Assembly: GCA_016927755.1 (NCBI GenBank)
Contig: JAFGLZ010000035.1
Span: 1-64,000 of the forward strand
Source of the DNA: Phycisphaerae bacterium
GTDB lineage: Bacteria > Planctomycetota > Phycisphaerae > UBA1845 > JAFGLZ01
Direction of reading: 5' to 3'
DNA: 64,000 nt
The notes under the pieces: model-generated
The model's database searches: none
What the model saw: the letters and a program-made list of their open reading frames with translations, nothing else
What the model was told of the DNA's origin: nothing
Position numbers and translations under genes: made by a program
Shown here: piece after piece, positions 1 to 8,514 of the stretch
How positions within the stretch are numbered: position 1 is the first letter of the stretch
How the letters are laid out: each line of letters starts with the position of its first letter

Positions 1-100
1 ACCCCGAACCCCAGGGAGTACCACCCCACCCCCTCCCGCCCCCGACATGTCACAGCCAAGCCGAAACCCCCACGACGGGGAATATCGCGGGACTTCGCTG

Positions 101-230
101 CATTCCGCGACATTGTGGGACATTCCGGGACATTTCGGGACATCGCCCACCCCCTCCCCGGTGTCGACGTTTCGACTTTTCGACGTTCCGACTTTTCCAC
201 AGCACATTTCGGGACATTGTGGGACATCAT
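101..230. repeat. Short tandem repeats: 10-bp units (CATTNNGGGA) in two clusters and a 4x 8-bp array (CGACGTTT/CGACTTTT)
   Basis: 101-146 reads cattccgcga/cattgtggga/cattccggga/catttcggga/catcgc in exact 10-bp register; 165-196 reads cgacgttt cgactttt cgacgttc cgactttt; 10-bp units resume about 203-230. Confidence 0.8.
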
Positions 231-613
231 GGAACACCAGACGCGAAGTTCCCCCGTCTCCCACTTCATCATTCATCCTTCGTCCTTCCCCTCCCACACC
301 CGAACCCCGACCCCCGGACCACGAACCCCAGGCAGTACGACACCGCATCCTCCGAGCCGCACGCAACAAAATTTGTGTTATTCAAGGCCGCCAAACTCCC
401 GCGAAGCCCCCCCGCGAGTTTGACTTGCCGAACGATTCGCTTACAGTAGTAGGATTATTGGATCGCCGCTTGAGAAAGAACCCCCTACGCGCGAGACTGA
501 CTCGGCCCGCCACCCCGGGCCACGCCGCATCCCTCCCCGGCTCATGAGCCAGGTGAGTGTGGCGGAGACCCCAGGCCCCGGGCTGCCGGTCACGACAAGG
601 CTAGCGACATAGC

Positions 614-2227
614 ATGTGGATCTTGCAGTGGTACATCTTCCGTGAGCTGTTTAAGGCGATGATCCTCACGACCATCGGCATGACCTTGGTCTTCACGCTC
701 GGCGGCGGCGTGGCCAACATGGTCAAGGGCGTCAACATCACCTCCTACGAGCTGCTGCAGATCCTCGGCTTTATGCTCCCCGTCGCCACCACCCTGACCC
801 TCCCCGTGGCCGCCCTCCTCAGCACGACCAACGTCTACGGACGCCTCAGCGCCGACAACGAATTCGTGGCCTGCCGCGCCAGCGGAATCAACATCCACCG
901 ACTGCTCCTCTCGGCACTGATCGTGGCACTGGCGGTGGGGGCCTTCACCTTCTACTTCTCGAATTACGTGATCCCCAGCTTCATTCGAGAGATCGAGGCC
1001 AAGGCCCGAAAGAGCATCGACCAGATGGTCAGCCGCAAGCTCGAGATGGACAAGTTCATCAAGGTGCAGGACTTCGTCTTCCATGCCGATCAGGTCCGGC
1101 ACGTCCGCGGCGCCGGCGAGGACATCGACAAGGACTACCTCAGGATTGCCGGGGCCGCCTTCATCGAGCTCGAGGACGGAGACGCCATCCGATTCGGCAC
1201 CGCCCCCGAGGCCGTCATCGAATTTGACAAGTCCGACCGCGTGCCCTCGGTCCGCGCCCAAATGTACGACGTCAGTCTCTTCGACCGGTCAAGGCTTCAG
1301 TTCGGGCGGATGGGCAGCCAGCCTTTCGGCCCGATGCCGGTCCCCGGCACCCTCGAGATGAAGGCCAAGTGGCTCAACCTCCCGGACCTGCTGCGCTACC
1401 GAGAGGTGCCCGCCGAGATCCCGGAGATCATCGGGCAGCTCAAGAACCTCCGCCAGTTGATGATCAGGCAGGTCTGCTACGACCAGATCATCCGATCGCT
1501 CAGGGAGGGCCGCGACTGGCAGGCGGGAGATGGTGAGGTCACCTACACCGTCAAGGCCGACCCCGAGTGCCTGTTCCAGAAGAGCAAGGACGAAGGCCAG
1601 CCCGTCTTCAAGAATCTGACCATCGTCGAGAACTCGCCCGAGGGACAGCGAACCTACAAGGCCGGCGCGGGATCGATCCGCGTGACCAAGATCTTCGGGC
1701 TGGTCGTGCCGAAGGTCAGCATCGTCCTCGAGGACGGCATCAGCGTCATCAAGAAGGGCGAGCCCACGGTCGAAAAGCTCAAGCTCGAGCTGCGGAGCGT
1801 GCCGATTCCCGAGCAGTACGTCCAGATGGCCGACAAGTACGCCGACGAGTTGGCCCAGGGCTCGGACGCGCCCCTGTCGCTGGGGGAGAAGGTTGGCGAC
1901 GCCCGCGAGCAGATCAAGCGCGAGTTGGGCCTGCAGGTCCGGACCATCATCGGAATCATCCACGCCCGCGCGGCCTTCAGCATAAGCTGCATGGTGCTGA
2001 TCATCCTGGGCGCCGTCCTCGGCATCATCTTCCGCGGCGGCCAGGCCCTTGTCTCGTTCGGTTTGAGCTGTATCCCGTTCGCCGTGGTGATCGTCACGAT
2101 CATCATGGGGCGGCAGATGGCCCAGAATGAGGGCACGGAGCTCATCGGGCTGACCATTCTATGGACCGGTATCGCCCTGGTGTTCGTGGTGGATATGCTG
2201 ATGCTCTTCAGGTGGCTCCGCCGGTAA
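614..2227 (+). CDS. LptF/LptG (YjgP/YjgQ) family permease
   Basis: 537 aa ORF; N-terminal 'WILQWYIFRELFKAMILTTIGMTLVFTLGG' and C-terminal TM block typical of LptF/G; followed by a second family member. Confidence 0.85.
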   Translation: MWILQWYIFRELFKAMILTTIGMTLVFTLGGGVANMVKGVNITSYELLQILGFMLPVATTLTLPVAALLSTTNVYGRLSADNEFVACRASGINIHRLLLSALIVALAVGAFTFYFSNYVIPSFIREIEAKARKSIDQMVSRKLEMDKFIKVQDFVFHADQVRHVRGAGEDIDKDYLRIAGAAFIELEDGDAIRFGTAPEAVIEFDKSDRVPSVRAQMYDVSLFDRSRLQFGRMGSQPFGPMPVPGTLEMKAKWLNLPDLLRYREVPAEIPEIIGQLKNLRQLMIRQVCYDQIIRSLREGRDWQAGDGEVTYTVKADPECLFQKSKDEGQPVFKNLTIVENSPEGQRTYKAGAGSIRVTKIFGLVVPKVSIVLEDGISVIKKGEPTVEKLKLELRSVPIPEQYVQMADKYADELAQGSDAPLSLGEKVGDAREQIKRELGLQVRTIIGIIHARAAFSISCMVLIILGAVLGIIFRGGQALVSFGLSCIPFAVVIVTIIMGRQMAQNEGTELIGLTILWTGIALVFVVDMLMLFRWLRR

Positions 2228-2277
2228 GCCGGGCTTCCTAGCCGGCGCCGATCGGAGAAGAGGACGCGATCGTAGCG

Positions 2278-3372
2278 ATGTTGAACATCCTCGACCGATA
2301 TGTGATTCGATCCTTCGTGATCAACTACCTCATCAGCCTCACCGTGCTGATCGGGCTCTACATCATCGTCGACCTCTTCGTGAATCTCGACGAATTCACC
2401 GAGCGAGATCTCCCGCCGGCGGACGTCTTCGTCAATATCTGCAGCTACTACGGCTACAACCTGTTCCTCTATTTCTCCCAGCTCTCCGGCATCATCACCC
2501 TCGTCGCGGCCTCGTTCACGCTCGCCCGAATGCAGCGGTCCAACGAGCTCACCGCCATCCTGGCCAGCGGAACCAGCCTCTATCGCGTCGCCGCCCCCGT
2601 CGTCGCCATGGGCCTCGTCCTCAACACCCTCTGGATCGCCGATCAGGAGGTGTTCATCCCGCGATTCGCGCACAAGCTCGCCCGACCGCACGACGACGTC
2701 GATGGTCGCGAGACCTACGGCATCTGGTTCCTCAACGACCGCAACAACGCCCTCGTCTCCGCCGTCGAATTCCAGCCCAGGGCACAGAAGCTCAAACGCG
2801 TCGTCATCATGAACCGAGACAAGGACAACATGGTCACGGGAATCATCATGGCCGACGCCGCCAACTGGGATGAGAATCGTCAGCTCTGGTCCCTCGACCG
2901 GGGCATCCTCCTGGGCGCAAAGGACGAGCAGAACGAAAGCTTCGGACGCGACATCGAGCTCGGCAAGAACCTCGTGGACACTTACGAGAGCGAGCTGACC
3001 CCCAAGGAGCTGATGCTGCGACAGGCCGCGCAATGGATCAACTTCATGAGCATTCGACAGCTCAACGCCCTGGAGGAGCGAGAGGTATCCCGACGCTGGC
3101 ACATCGCGCAGGTCAAGCACTCCAGGTTCACCAATCCGTTCGCCAACATGATCCTGCTCTTGATCGGCATCCCGTTCTTCCTGAACCGTGAGCCGAGAAA
3201 TGTCCTGATCAGCGCCGCGCTTTCCCTTGGCGTATGCAGCTCGGCCTTCGTGCTCAACTTCGTCGCGCAGAACCTCGTCAGCACCTCCGTCAATCCGGCC
3301 CTGCCCGCCTGGATCCCGCTCCTGCTCTTCGGGCCGGTCGCCGTGGTGCTGCTCGACAGAGTCAAAACCTGA
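2278..3372 (+). CDS. LptF/LptG family permease (second copy)
   Basis: 364 aa; 'LDRYVIRSFVINYLISLTVLIGLYIIVDLF...LLLIGIPFFLNREPRN' typical of LptF/G. Confidence 0.85.
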   Translation: MLNILDRYVIRSFVINYLISLTVLIGLYIIVDLFVNLDEFTERDLPPADVFVNICSYYGYNLFLYFSQLSGIITLVAASFTLARMQRSNELTAILASGTSLYRVAAPVVAMGLVLNTLWIADQEVFIPRFAHKLARPHDDVDGRETYGIWFLNDRNNALVSAVEFQPRAQKLKRVVIMNRDKDNMVTGIIMADAANWDENRQLWSLDRGILLGAKDEQNESFGRDIELGKNLVDTYESELTPKELMLRQAAQWINFMSIRQLNALEEREVSRRWHIAQVKHSRFTNPFANMILLLIGIPFFLNREPRNVLISAALSLGVCSSAFVLNFVAQNLVSTSVNPALPAWIPLLLFGPVAVVLLDRVKT

Positions 3373-3416
3373 GGCGCCAGGTCCCACAAAATCTCGCCGG
3401 TTTACCGCCAAAGCGG

Positions 3417-3455
3417 TTGACATCAATGCCCGATTAATCTATATATCCGGATTAA
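3417..3455 (+). promoter_or_regulatory. Candidate sigma70-type promoter with overlapping inverted-repeat operator
   Basis: TTGACA (3417-3422), 17-nt spacer, TATATA (3440-3445); TTAATC (3434-3439) N10 GATTAA (3450-3455) inverted repeat flanks the -10, just before the ATG at 3459. Confidence 0.55.
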
Positions 3456-3458
3456 GCG

Positions 3459-4424
3459 ATGAATGCCGACCTGCCCAGCGTGACGCTCTTCAAGGCCCTC
3501 GGGGACACCACCCGACATCTGATCATGCAACTCTTGTCTCAGCAGGAAGTTGCGGTTAATGAGCTCGTCGAGTCCCTGGGCCAGCCGCAGTCCACCATCT
3601 CCCGGCACCTGAGGGTCCTCCGAGAGGCCGGGCTCATCGCGGACCGTCGCGAGGGCGTAACCGTCTACTGCCGAGCCACCTGCGCCGCCCCGGACAAGGA
3701 CCCGATGGCGCACTCGATTCACCAGTGGTTCAACTCCCAGCCGCTGCCGACCGATGTCGCCGACCGCCTCGAGCAAGTGATTCGTCGTCGTCGCCTGCGA
3801 AGCAGCACGTTCTTCGACCAGCGCGGCGACGAGTGGGATGATCTGCGTTGCGGCCGCTTCGGCCACGAGTTCCCGCTCCAGGCCTTCCTCGGCCTCCTTC
3901 CCGAAGACTGGGTGGCCGCCGACCTCGGCACCGGAACGGGCCACCTGTTGCCGGCGCTCGGACGAGCGTTCTCGCGCGTGATCGCCGTCGACCACAGCGA
4001 GGTCATGCTGGCGCGAGCGCGACAGCGAATCGGCGCTCACGCCCTGACGAATGTGGAGCTTCGCCAAGGCGAGCTCGAGGCACTGCCCATCGACGATGCG
4101 GGAATCGATCTGGCGATCGCCATGCTCGTGCTGCACCACGTGGGCGAGCCCGCGCGGGCGATGAGCGAGATCGCGCGAACGCTCCGCGGCGGGGGCAAGC
4201 TGCTGATCGTGGAGTTGTCGGAGCACCATGACGACGACCTCCAACAGACAATGGGTGATTTGTGGATGGGGTTCTCGTCGTCACGGTTGTCGGCCCTCGC
4301 CGAACAAGCCGGTATGAGAACCGAACGAGTAATGACGTTGAGTAGCGCACATCGTGGGCAAGGCGCCACGGCCGAGGAGCCGTCGCTGTTCGCCCTGATC
4401 GTCGAGAAGTCAGAAACGCGTTAG
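3459..4424 (+). CDS. ArsR-family transcriptional regulator fused to class I SAM-dependent methyltransferase
   Basis: N-terminal wHTH 'LGDTTRHLIMQLLSQQEVAVNELVESLGQPQSTISRHLRVLREAGLI', C-terminal 'VAADLGTGTGHLLPALGRAFSRVIAVDHSEVMLARAR'. Confidence 0.9.
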   Translation: MNADLPSVTLFKALGDTTRHLIMQLLSQQEVAVNELVESLGQPQSTISRHLRVLREAGLIADRREGVTVYCRATCAAPDKDPMAHSIHQWFNSQPLPTDVADRLEQVIRRRRLRSSTFFDQRGDEWDDLRCGRFGHEFPLQAFLGLLPEDWVAADLGTGTGHLLPALGRAFSRVIAVDHSEVMLARARQRIGAHALTNVELRQGELEALPIDDAGIDLAIAMLVLHHVGEPARAMSEIARTLRGGGKLLIVELSEHHDDDLQQTMGDLWMGFSSSRLSALAEQAGMRTERVMTLSSAHRGQGATAEEPSLFALIVEKSETR

Positions 4425-4493
4425 GCCGCGCGAGCCTCCTCGCCAAGGAGGCCGGACGACCTCGGCCGCGCAAACCGAAAGGAGATCGAAACC

Positions 4494-5762
4494 ATGGCGA
4501 AGATCAGATGTGACGTCAGCGACATGAAGCTGGCCGAGGTGGGCAAGAAGCGAATCCTCTGGGCCGACAACGATATGCCGGTGCTCCAGCTCGTCCGAGA
4601 GCGGTTCGCAAAGAACAAGGTCCTCAAGGGACTTCGGATGGGCTGCTGTCTGCACGTCACCGCCGAGACGGCCAATCTCGTCCGGACGCTCAAGGACGGC
4701 GGGGCGCAAGTGGCGCTGTGTGCGTCCAACCCGCTTAGCACGCAGGACGACGTGGCGGCCAGTCTGGTCAAGGACTTCGGCATCAGCGTCTTCGCCCGAC
4801 GCGGCGAGAACGTCCAGACCTTCTACAAGCACCTCAACGCCGTCGTCGACGTCAGGCCGAGCGTGACGATGGACGACGGGGCCGACCTGGTCAACCTGCT
4901 GCACACCAAGCGGAGCAAGGAGGCCAGCAGCGTCGTCGCCTCGATGGAAGAGACGACGACGGGCGTGATCCGGCTCCGCGCGATGGAAGCCGCCGGCGTC
5001 CTCAAGTTCCCGGTGATCGCCGTCAATGACGCCACGACGAAGCACCTGTTCGACAACCGTTACGGCACCGGTCAGAGCACCCTCGACGGGATCATCCGCG
5101 CGACGGACGTCCTGCTCGCCGGCAAGAAGGTGATCGTGGCCGGCTACGGCTGGTGCGGACGTGGCGTGTCCGAGCGGGCACGCGGCATGGGCGCGCACGT
5201 GACGGTGATCGAGGTCGACCCGCTGCGAGCCCTCCAGGCGGTGATGGACGGCTTCAACGTCGCCCCGATCGCCGAGGCCGCCCGGCTCGGCGACCTGTTC
5301 ATCACGGTCACCGGCGACAAGCACGTCCTGCGTCGCGAGCACTTCGCCAAGATGAAGGATGGCGCGATCGTCTGCAACAGCGGCCACTTCGACGTCGAGA
5401 TCGATATCCCCGCCCTGCGGAAGCTCAGCAAGAAGGTGGCCAAGAACGTCCGCCACTGCGTCGACGAGTACGTCCTCAAGAGCGGCAAGCGGATCTTCCT
5501 CCTCGCCGACGGCCGGCTCGTCAACCTCTCGGCGGCGGAAGGGCACCCCGCCAGCGTGATGGACATGAGCTTCGCCACGCAGGCCCTGGCGACCGAGTTC
5601 GCAAAGAAGCAGGGCGCCAAGCTTGATACCCGCGTGCACAAGGTCCCGACCCAAATCGAAGAGTGGGTCGCCAAGCTCAAGCTCAAGGCCATGGGCATCA
5701 AGATCGACACCCTCACGCCCGAGCAGAAGAAGTACCTGGCCAGCAGCGGCGAAGGGACGTAG
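4494..5762 (+). CDS. ahcY: Adenosylhomocysteinase
   Basis: 422 aa; '[40 protein letters not shown]' and '[40 protein letters not shown]'. Confidence 0.95.
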   Translation: MAKIRCDVSDMKLAEVGKKRILWADNDMPVLQLVRERFAKNKVLKGLRMGCCLHVTAETANLVRTLKDGGAQVALCASNPLSTQDDVAASLVKDFGISVFARRGENVQTFYKHLNAVVDVRPSVTMDDGADLVNLLHTKRSKEASSVVASMEETTTGVIRLRAMEAAGVLKFPVIAVNDATTKHLFDNRYGTGQSTLDGIIRATDVLLAGKKVIVAGYGWCGRGVSERARGMGAHVTVIEVDPLRALQAVMDGFNVAPIAEAARLGDLFITVTGDKHVLRREHFAKMKDGAIVCNSGHFDVEIDIPALRKLSKKVAKNVRHCVDEYVLKSGKRIFLLADGRLVNLSAAEGHPASVMDMSFATQALATEFAKKQGAKLDTRVHKVPTQIEEWVAKLKLKAMGIKIDTLTPEQKKYLASSGEGT

Positions 5763-5792
5763 CACGCCGCCGTCGAACAAGGTCAAGGCTCA

Positions 5793-6470
5793 GTGAGGCC
5801 GCCGATGTCCGACATGACGCGGTACTACGCCGAGCGAGCGCCGGAATACGAACGGATCTACGAGCGTCCGGAGAGGCAAGAGGATCTCCGGACGCTCGAG
5901 GCCATCGTCTCCGACGTGTTCCTCGGCCGGCATGTCTTGGAGATCGCCTGCGGCACCGGCTACTGGACGCGGTTCGCCGCCCGCAGCGCCGCCTCGATCC
6001 TTGCCACGGACGCCAATGACGAAGTGTTGAACCTTGCCCAAGGCAAGGACTACGGAACGTGCCGGGTCGCCTTCGCCAAGTCGGACGCCTGCGCGCTCGG
6101 CGGCGCTAGCGGCCCCTTCTCCGCCGGACTCGTAGCCTTCTGGTGGTCGCACGTCCCTCGACAAGACCTCCCCCGTTTCCTGGACGGATTCCACGCGAAG
6201 CTCGAGGCCGGCTCCCCCGTCCTCGTCATCGACAACGTGTATGCCCCAGGCAGCAGCACGCCCATCTCCCGAACCGACGAGCACGGCAACACGTACCAGA
6301 TCCGACGCCTCGCCGATGGCTCCACGCACGAGGTCCTCAAGAATTTCCCCGACGAGGCCGAGTTCACGCGATGCCTGCAGAGCGTCGCCTCCCGGAGCGA
6401 GTTCACGCGTTTGACCTACTACTGGTTGGGCCGATACGTGATCGCCGAAGACGCAAGCCGCGGCGTCTGA
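5793..6470 (+). CDS. Class I SAM-dependent methyltransferase
   Basis: 'MTRYYAERAPEYERIYERPERQ...VLEIACGTGYWTRFAA' SAM-binding motif. Confidence 0.85.
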   Translation: MRPPMSDMTRYYAERAPEYERIYERPERQEDLRTLEAIVSDVFLGRHVLEIACGTGYWTRFAARSAASILATDANDEVLNLAQGKDYGTCRVAFAKSDACALGGASGPFSAGLVAFWWSHVPRQDLPRFLDGFHAKLEAGSPVLVIDNVYAPGSSTPISRTDEHGNTYQIRRLADGSTHEVLKNFPDEAEFTRCLQSVASRSEFTRLTYYWLGRYVIAEDASRGV

Positions 6471-6501
6471 GCAGCGGCATGGGATCGCAGGAGAGCACGG
6501 A

Positions 6502-7377
6502 ATGGACCTGGCACAACTGATAGCGGAACGACGTCCCGTCTTGCTCGACGGAGCGATGGGGACCCAGCTCGCGGCCCTCGGCCTGGACATGGGCGGGCAG
6601 AACAACCTCTCTCACCCAGATGAAGTCGCCGCCATTCACCAGGCGTACGCTCAGGCGGGCTGCAGCATTCTCACCACCAACACACTCACGATGAACCGAA
6701 TCTTCGTCGACACTCACCGCGTCGGCGTCGATGTGCGGCAGGTCAATCTCGCCGGCGCAGGATTGGCCCGATCGGCAGTACCCGATGGGCAGTACGTCAT
6801 GGGCGACATGAGCTCGACGGGGCAGATGCTCGAGCCCTACGGCGACTACAAGACGGAGGCGTTCCACGACACGTTCAAGGAGCAGGCCGAAGCTCTGGCG
6901 GAAGGAGGCGTGGATGGCTTCATCGTGGAGACGGTCTTGGATCTTCGCGAAGCCCTCTGCGCGGTGCGCGCCTGTAAGGCCGTGGGCAGCCTGCCGGTGA
7001 TAGCGTCTCTGTCGTTCCAGACGGTCGATCACGGCGGTCGCACCGCCATGGGAAACACCGCCCAAGAAACGGCCATTGCCTTGGCCGATGCCGGAGCGGA
7101 CGCCGTCGGCGTCAACTGCGGCGATCTGGACCCCGTTCAGACGGCCGCAATCGTCGCGATCATGAGCCAGGCCGTCTCCGTCCCCATCCTCGCCCAGCCC
7201 AACGCGGGCCGGCCCAAGCTCATCGCGGGAAAGACGGTGTTCGACATGACACCGGAGCGGTTCGCCGACGGAATCGCCGAGTGCGTGCGCGCCGGCGCGA
7301 GCCTCGTCGGCGGCTGCTGCGGCACCTCACCGGCTCACATCCATCGCGTCGCCGAGGTCTGCTTTCCCGTCGCGTGA
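6502..7377 (+). CDS. Homocysteine S-methyltransferase family protein (BHMT / MetH N-terminal-like, standalone)
   Basis: 'PVLLDGAMGTQLAALGL', 'GVNCGD' and 'VGGCCGTSPAHI' zinc-ligand motifs. Confidence 0.9.
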   Translation: MDLAQLIAERRPVLLDGAMGTQLAALGLDMGGQNNLSHPDEVAAIHQAYAQAGCSILTTNTLTMNRIFVDTHRVGVDVRQVNLAGAGLARSAVPDGQYVMGDMSSTGQMLEPYGDYKTEAFHDTFKEQAEALAEGGVDGFIVETVLDLREALCAVRACKAVGSLPVIASLSFQTVDHGGRTAMGNTAQETAIALADAGADAVGVNCGDLDPVQTAAIVAIMSQAVSVPILAQPNAGRPKLIAGKTVFDMTPERFADGIAECVRAGASLVGGCCGTSPAHIHRVAEVCFPVA

Positions 7378-7451
7378 CAACATGATAGGGTGCGGTTACG
7401 TCGCTCGCCCTTCAGGACGTGCCTCGCCTGACATGAGGGTTTGACACCACC

Positions 7452-7570
7452 ATGGGTCCCGCATCCCCCGAGCCCAACTGGTTCTTGATCGCAGGCGCGG
7501 CTCTGCTTGTGGTGGGAGTGCTGTTGCTCAAGCTCGGCCTGTGGCCCAGGCGTCACGGCAAGACGCCGCT
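7452..7570 (+). pseudogene. Truncated N-terminal copy of the adjacent TM/zinc-ribbon protein
   Basis: MGPASPEPNWFLIAGAALLVVGVLLLKLGLWPRRHGKTP closely matches MGPASLEPHWLFIASEIPLVLSILLLKLGIWPKRRGDTP at 8515; similarity is lost before the CxxCGYNL zinc ribbon. Confidence 0.6.
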
Positions 7571-7740
7571 CAGCGCTGGGTTGCCTTCTTCCGAGGCTGA
7601 CGCCGCCGAACAAGCCTATCCCCCTGGGATTTCTGTCGTCGCTGAAGGGCCTTCACAAGGGCGGACAGATCGTTACCATGCTCCGCGAACAGTTCCTGGC
7701 GGATTCGCCACACCTCGTTCACAATCGGGTCCGTTGTCAT
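7570..7740 (-). CDS. Small antitoxin-like protein (56 aa) partnered with PIN toxin; absent from supplied ORF track
   Basis: Reverse strand reads MTTDPIVNEVWRIRQELFAEHGNDLSALVKALQRRQKSQGDRLVRRRQPRKKATQR*; starts 3 nt after the PIN gene stop. Confidence 0.8.
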   Translation of the reverse strand: MTTDPIVNEVWRIRQELFAEHGNDLSALVKALQRRQKSQGDRLVRRRQPRKKATQR

Positions 7741-7743
7741 GCC

Positions 7744-8217
7744 TCAACCTCCCATCAACTGCTCGGGAGTGCACATCACGGGGCACCGAAATCCGTGGCC
7801 TTCGCATGCCTCCGCCAGGAGATCGGCGATCTCGGCGTTGTTGATGTGCGCGCAGTTCCACGTAAGGAGAAAATCGAGTCCGTTGACGGCCGCCACGGCG
7901 ACATGGACGGCGTCGGCCGCCCGATCGGACGGAATGAGTTTGGCCGAGACGATGGCTTCCGACAGGTGCAGCACTTCCTCACCGACGGCCAGCACCTTGA
8001 TCGGCTTCAGGAGTCCGAGACGACGTCTGGCGGCATCGCTGTCGCCTCGCCCCGCTTCCTCCAGGACCAACTGCGACGTGAATAGCCTGAACGCCGTCCT
8101 CCTGCGACTCCACCAGTCCTCTGTGATCTGTTGGTGCGCGGCGACGACAAGGTCTCGGCTCGGACGGGCCGCGAGGTAGCTGGGAATCGTCGTTTCGATG
8201 TAGACCGTCGGTTTCAC
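7744..8217 (-). CDS. PIN-domain (VapC-like) toxin
   Basis: 'VKPTVYIETTIPSYLAARPSRDLVVAAHQQITEDWW...AADAVHVAVAAVNGLDFLLTWNCAHINNA'; likely GTG start at 8217 (ORF extends to 8259). Confidence 0.85.
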   Translation of the reverse strand: MKPTVYIETTIPSYLAARPSRDLVVAAHQQITEDWWSRRRTAFRLFTSQLVLEEAGRGDSDAARRRLGLLKPIKVLAVGEEVLHLSEAIVSAKLIPSDRAADAVHVAVAAVNGLDFLLTWNCAHINNAEIADLLAEACEGHGFRCPVMCTPEQLMGG

Positions 8218-8514
8218 GACCTCATTGTAGTGTCTCCATGCCTGCAAGGGGAATGGCAAGCGTCAACACGGCAACCTATGCCTCCTGCCCGACGGGTGGG
8301 GATAGACCGTCCCCCCGGCTCTCCGGCATTGGGTTGGGCTGTTGCCGTCCCCGAACGTACCGGGCCCTCGGCGACAGACGCATATCACAGAAGCATGCAC
8401 TGCGATTGGCTCAGCATGACGCGGTCCTTTCCACCGTTGGGGCGTTGCCGTTATGGTGAGGTGTTGCCGCGAGCCGAACTGACGACTCGCCTCGTTTCGA
8501 GGAGTCGACGCCGC

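Noticed and set aside
47-547. 166-aa ORF at left edge
   Set aside because: Spans the microsatellite-like repeats; Pro/Arg/Thr/Ser-rich translation with no protein-like pattern
1654-3426. 590-aa minus ORF over the LptF/LptG genes, and similar long antisense ORFs (23489-25351, 32470-34668, 38355-39923)
   Set aside because: All lie opposite confidently identified genes and have low-complexity Arg/Glu/Asp/Val-type shadow composition
4422-4493. SAH riboswitch upstream of ahcY
   Set aside because: Only generic hairpins visible; no match to the SAH riboswitch consensus as remembered; kept as a low-interest structured spacer
8131-8514. N-terminal extension of the 583-aa ORF
   Set aside because: Overlaps the PIN toxin in antisense and is not protein-like; real start placed at 8515 from the duplicated N-terminus
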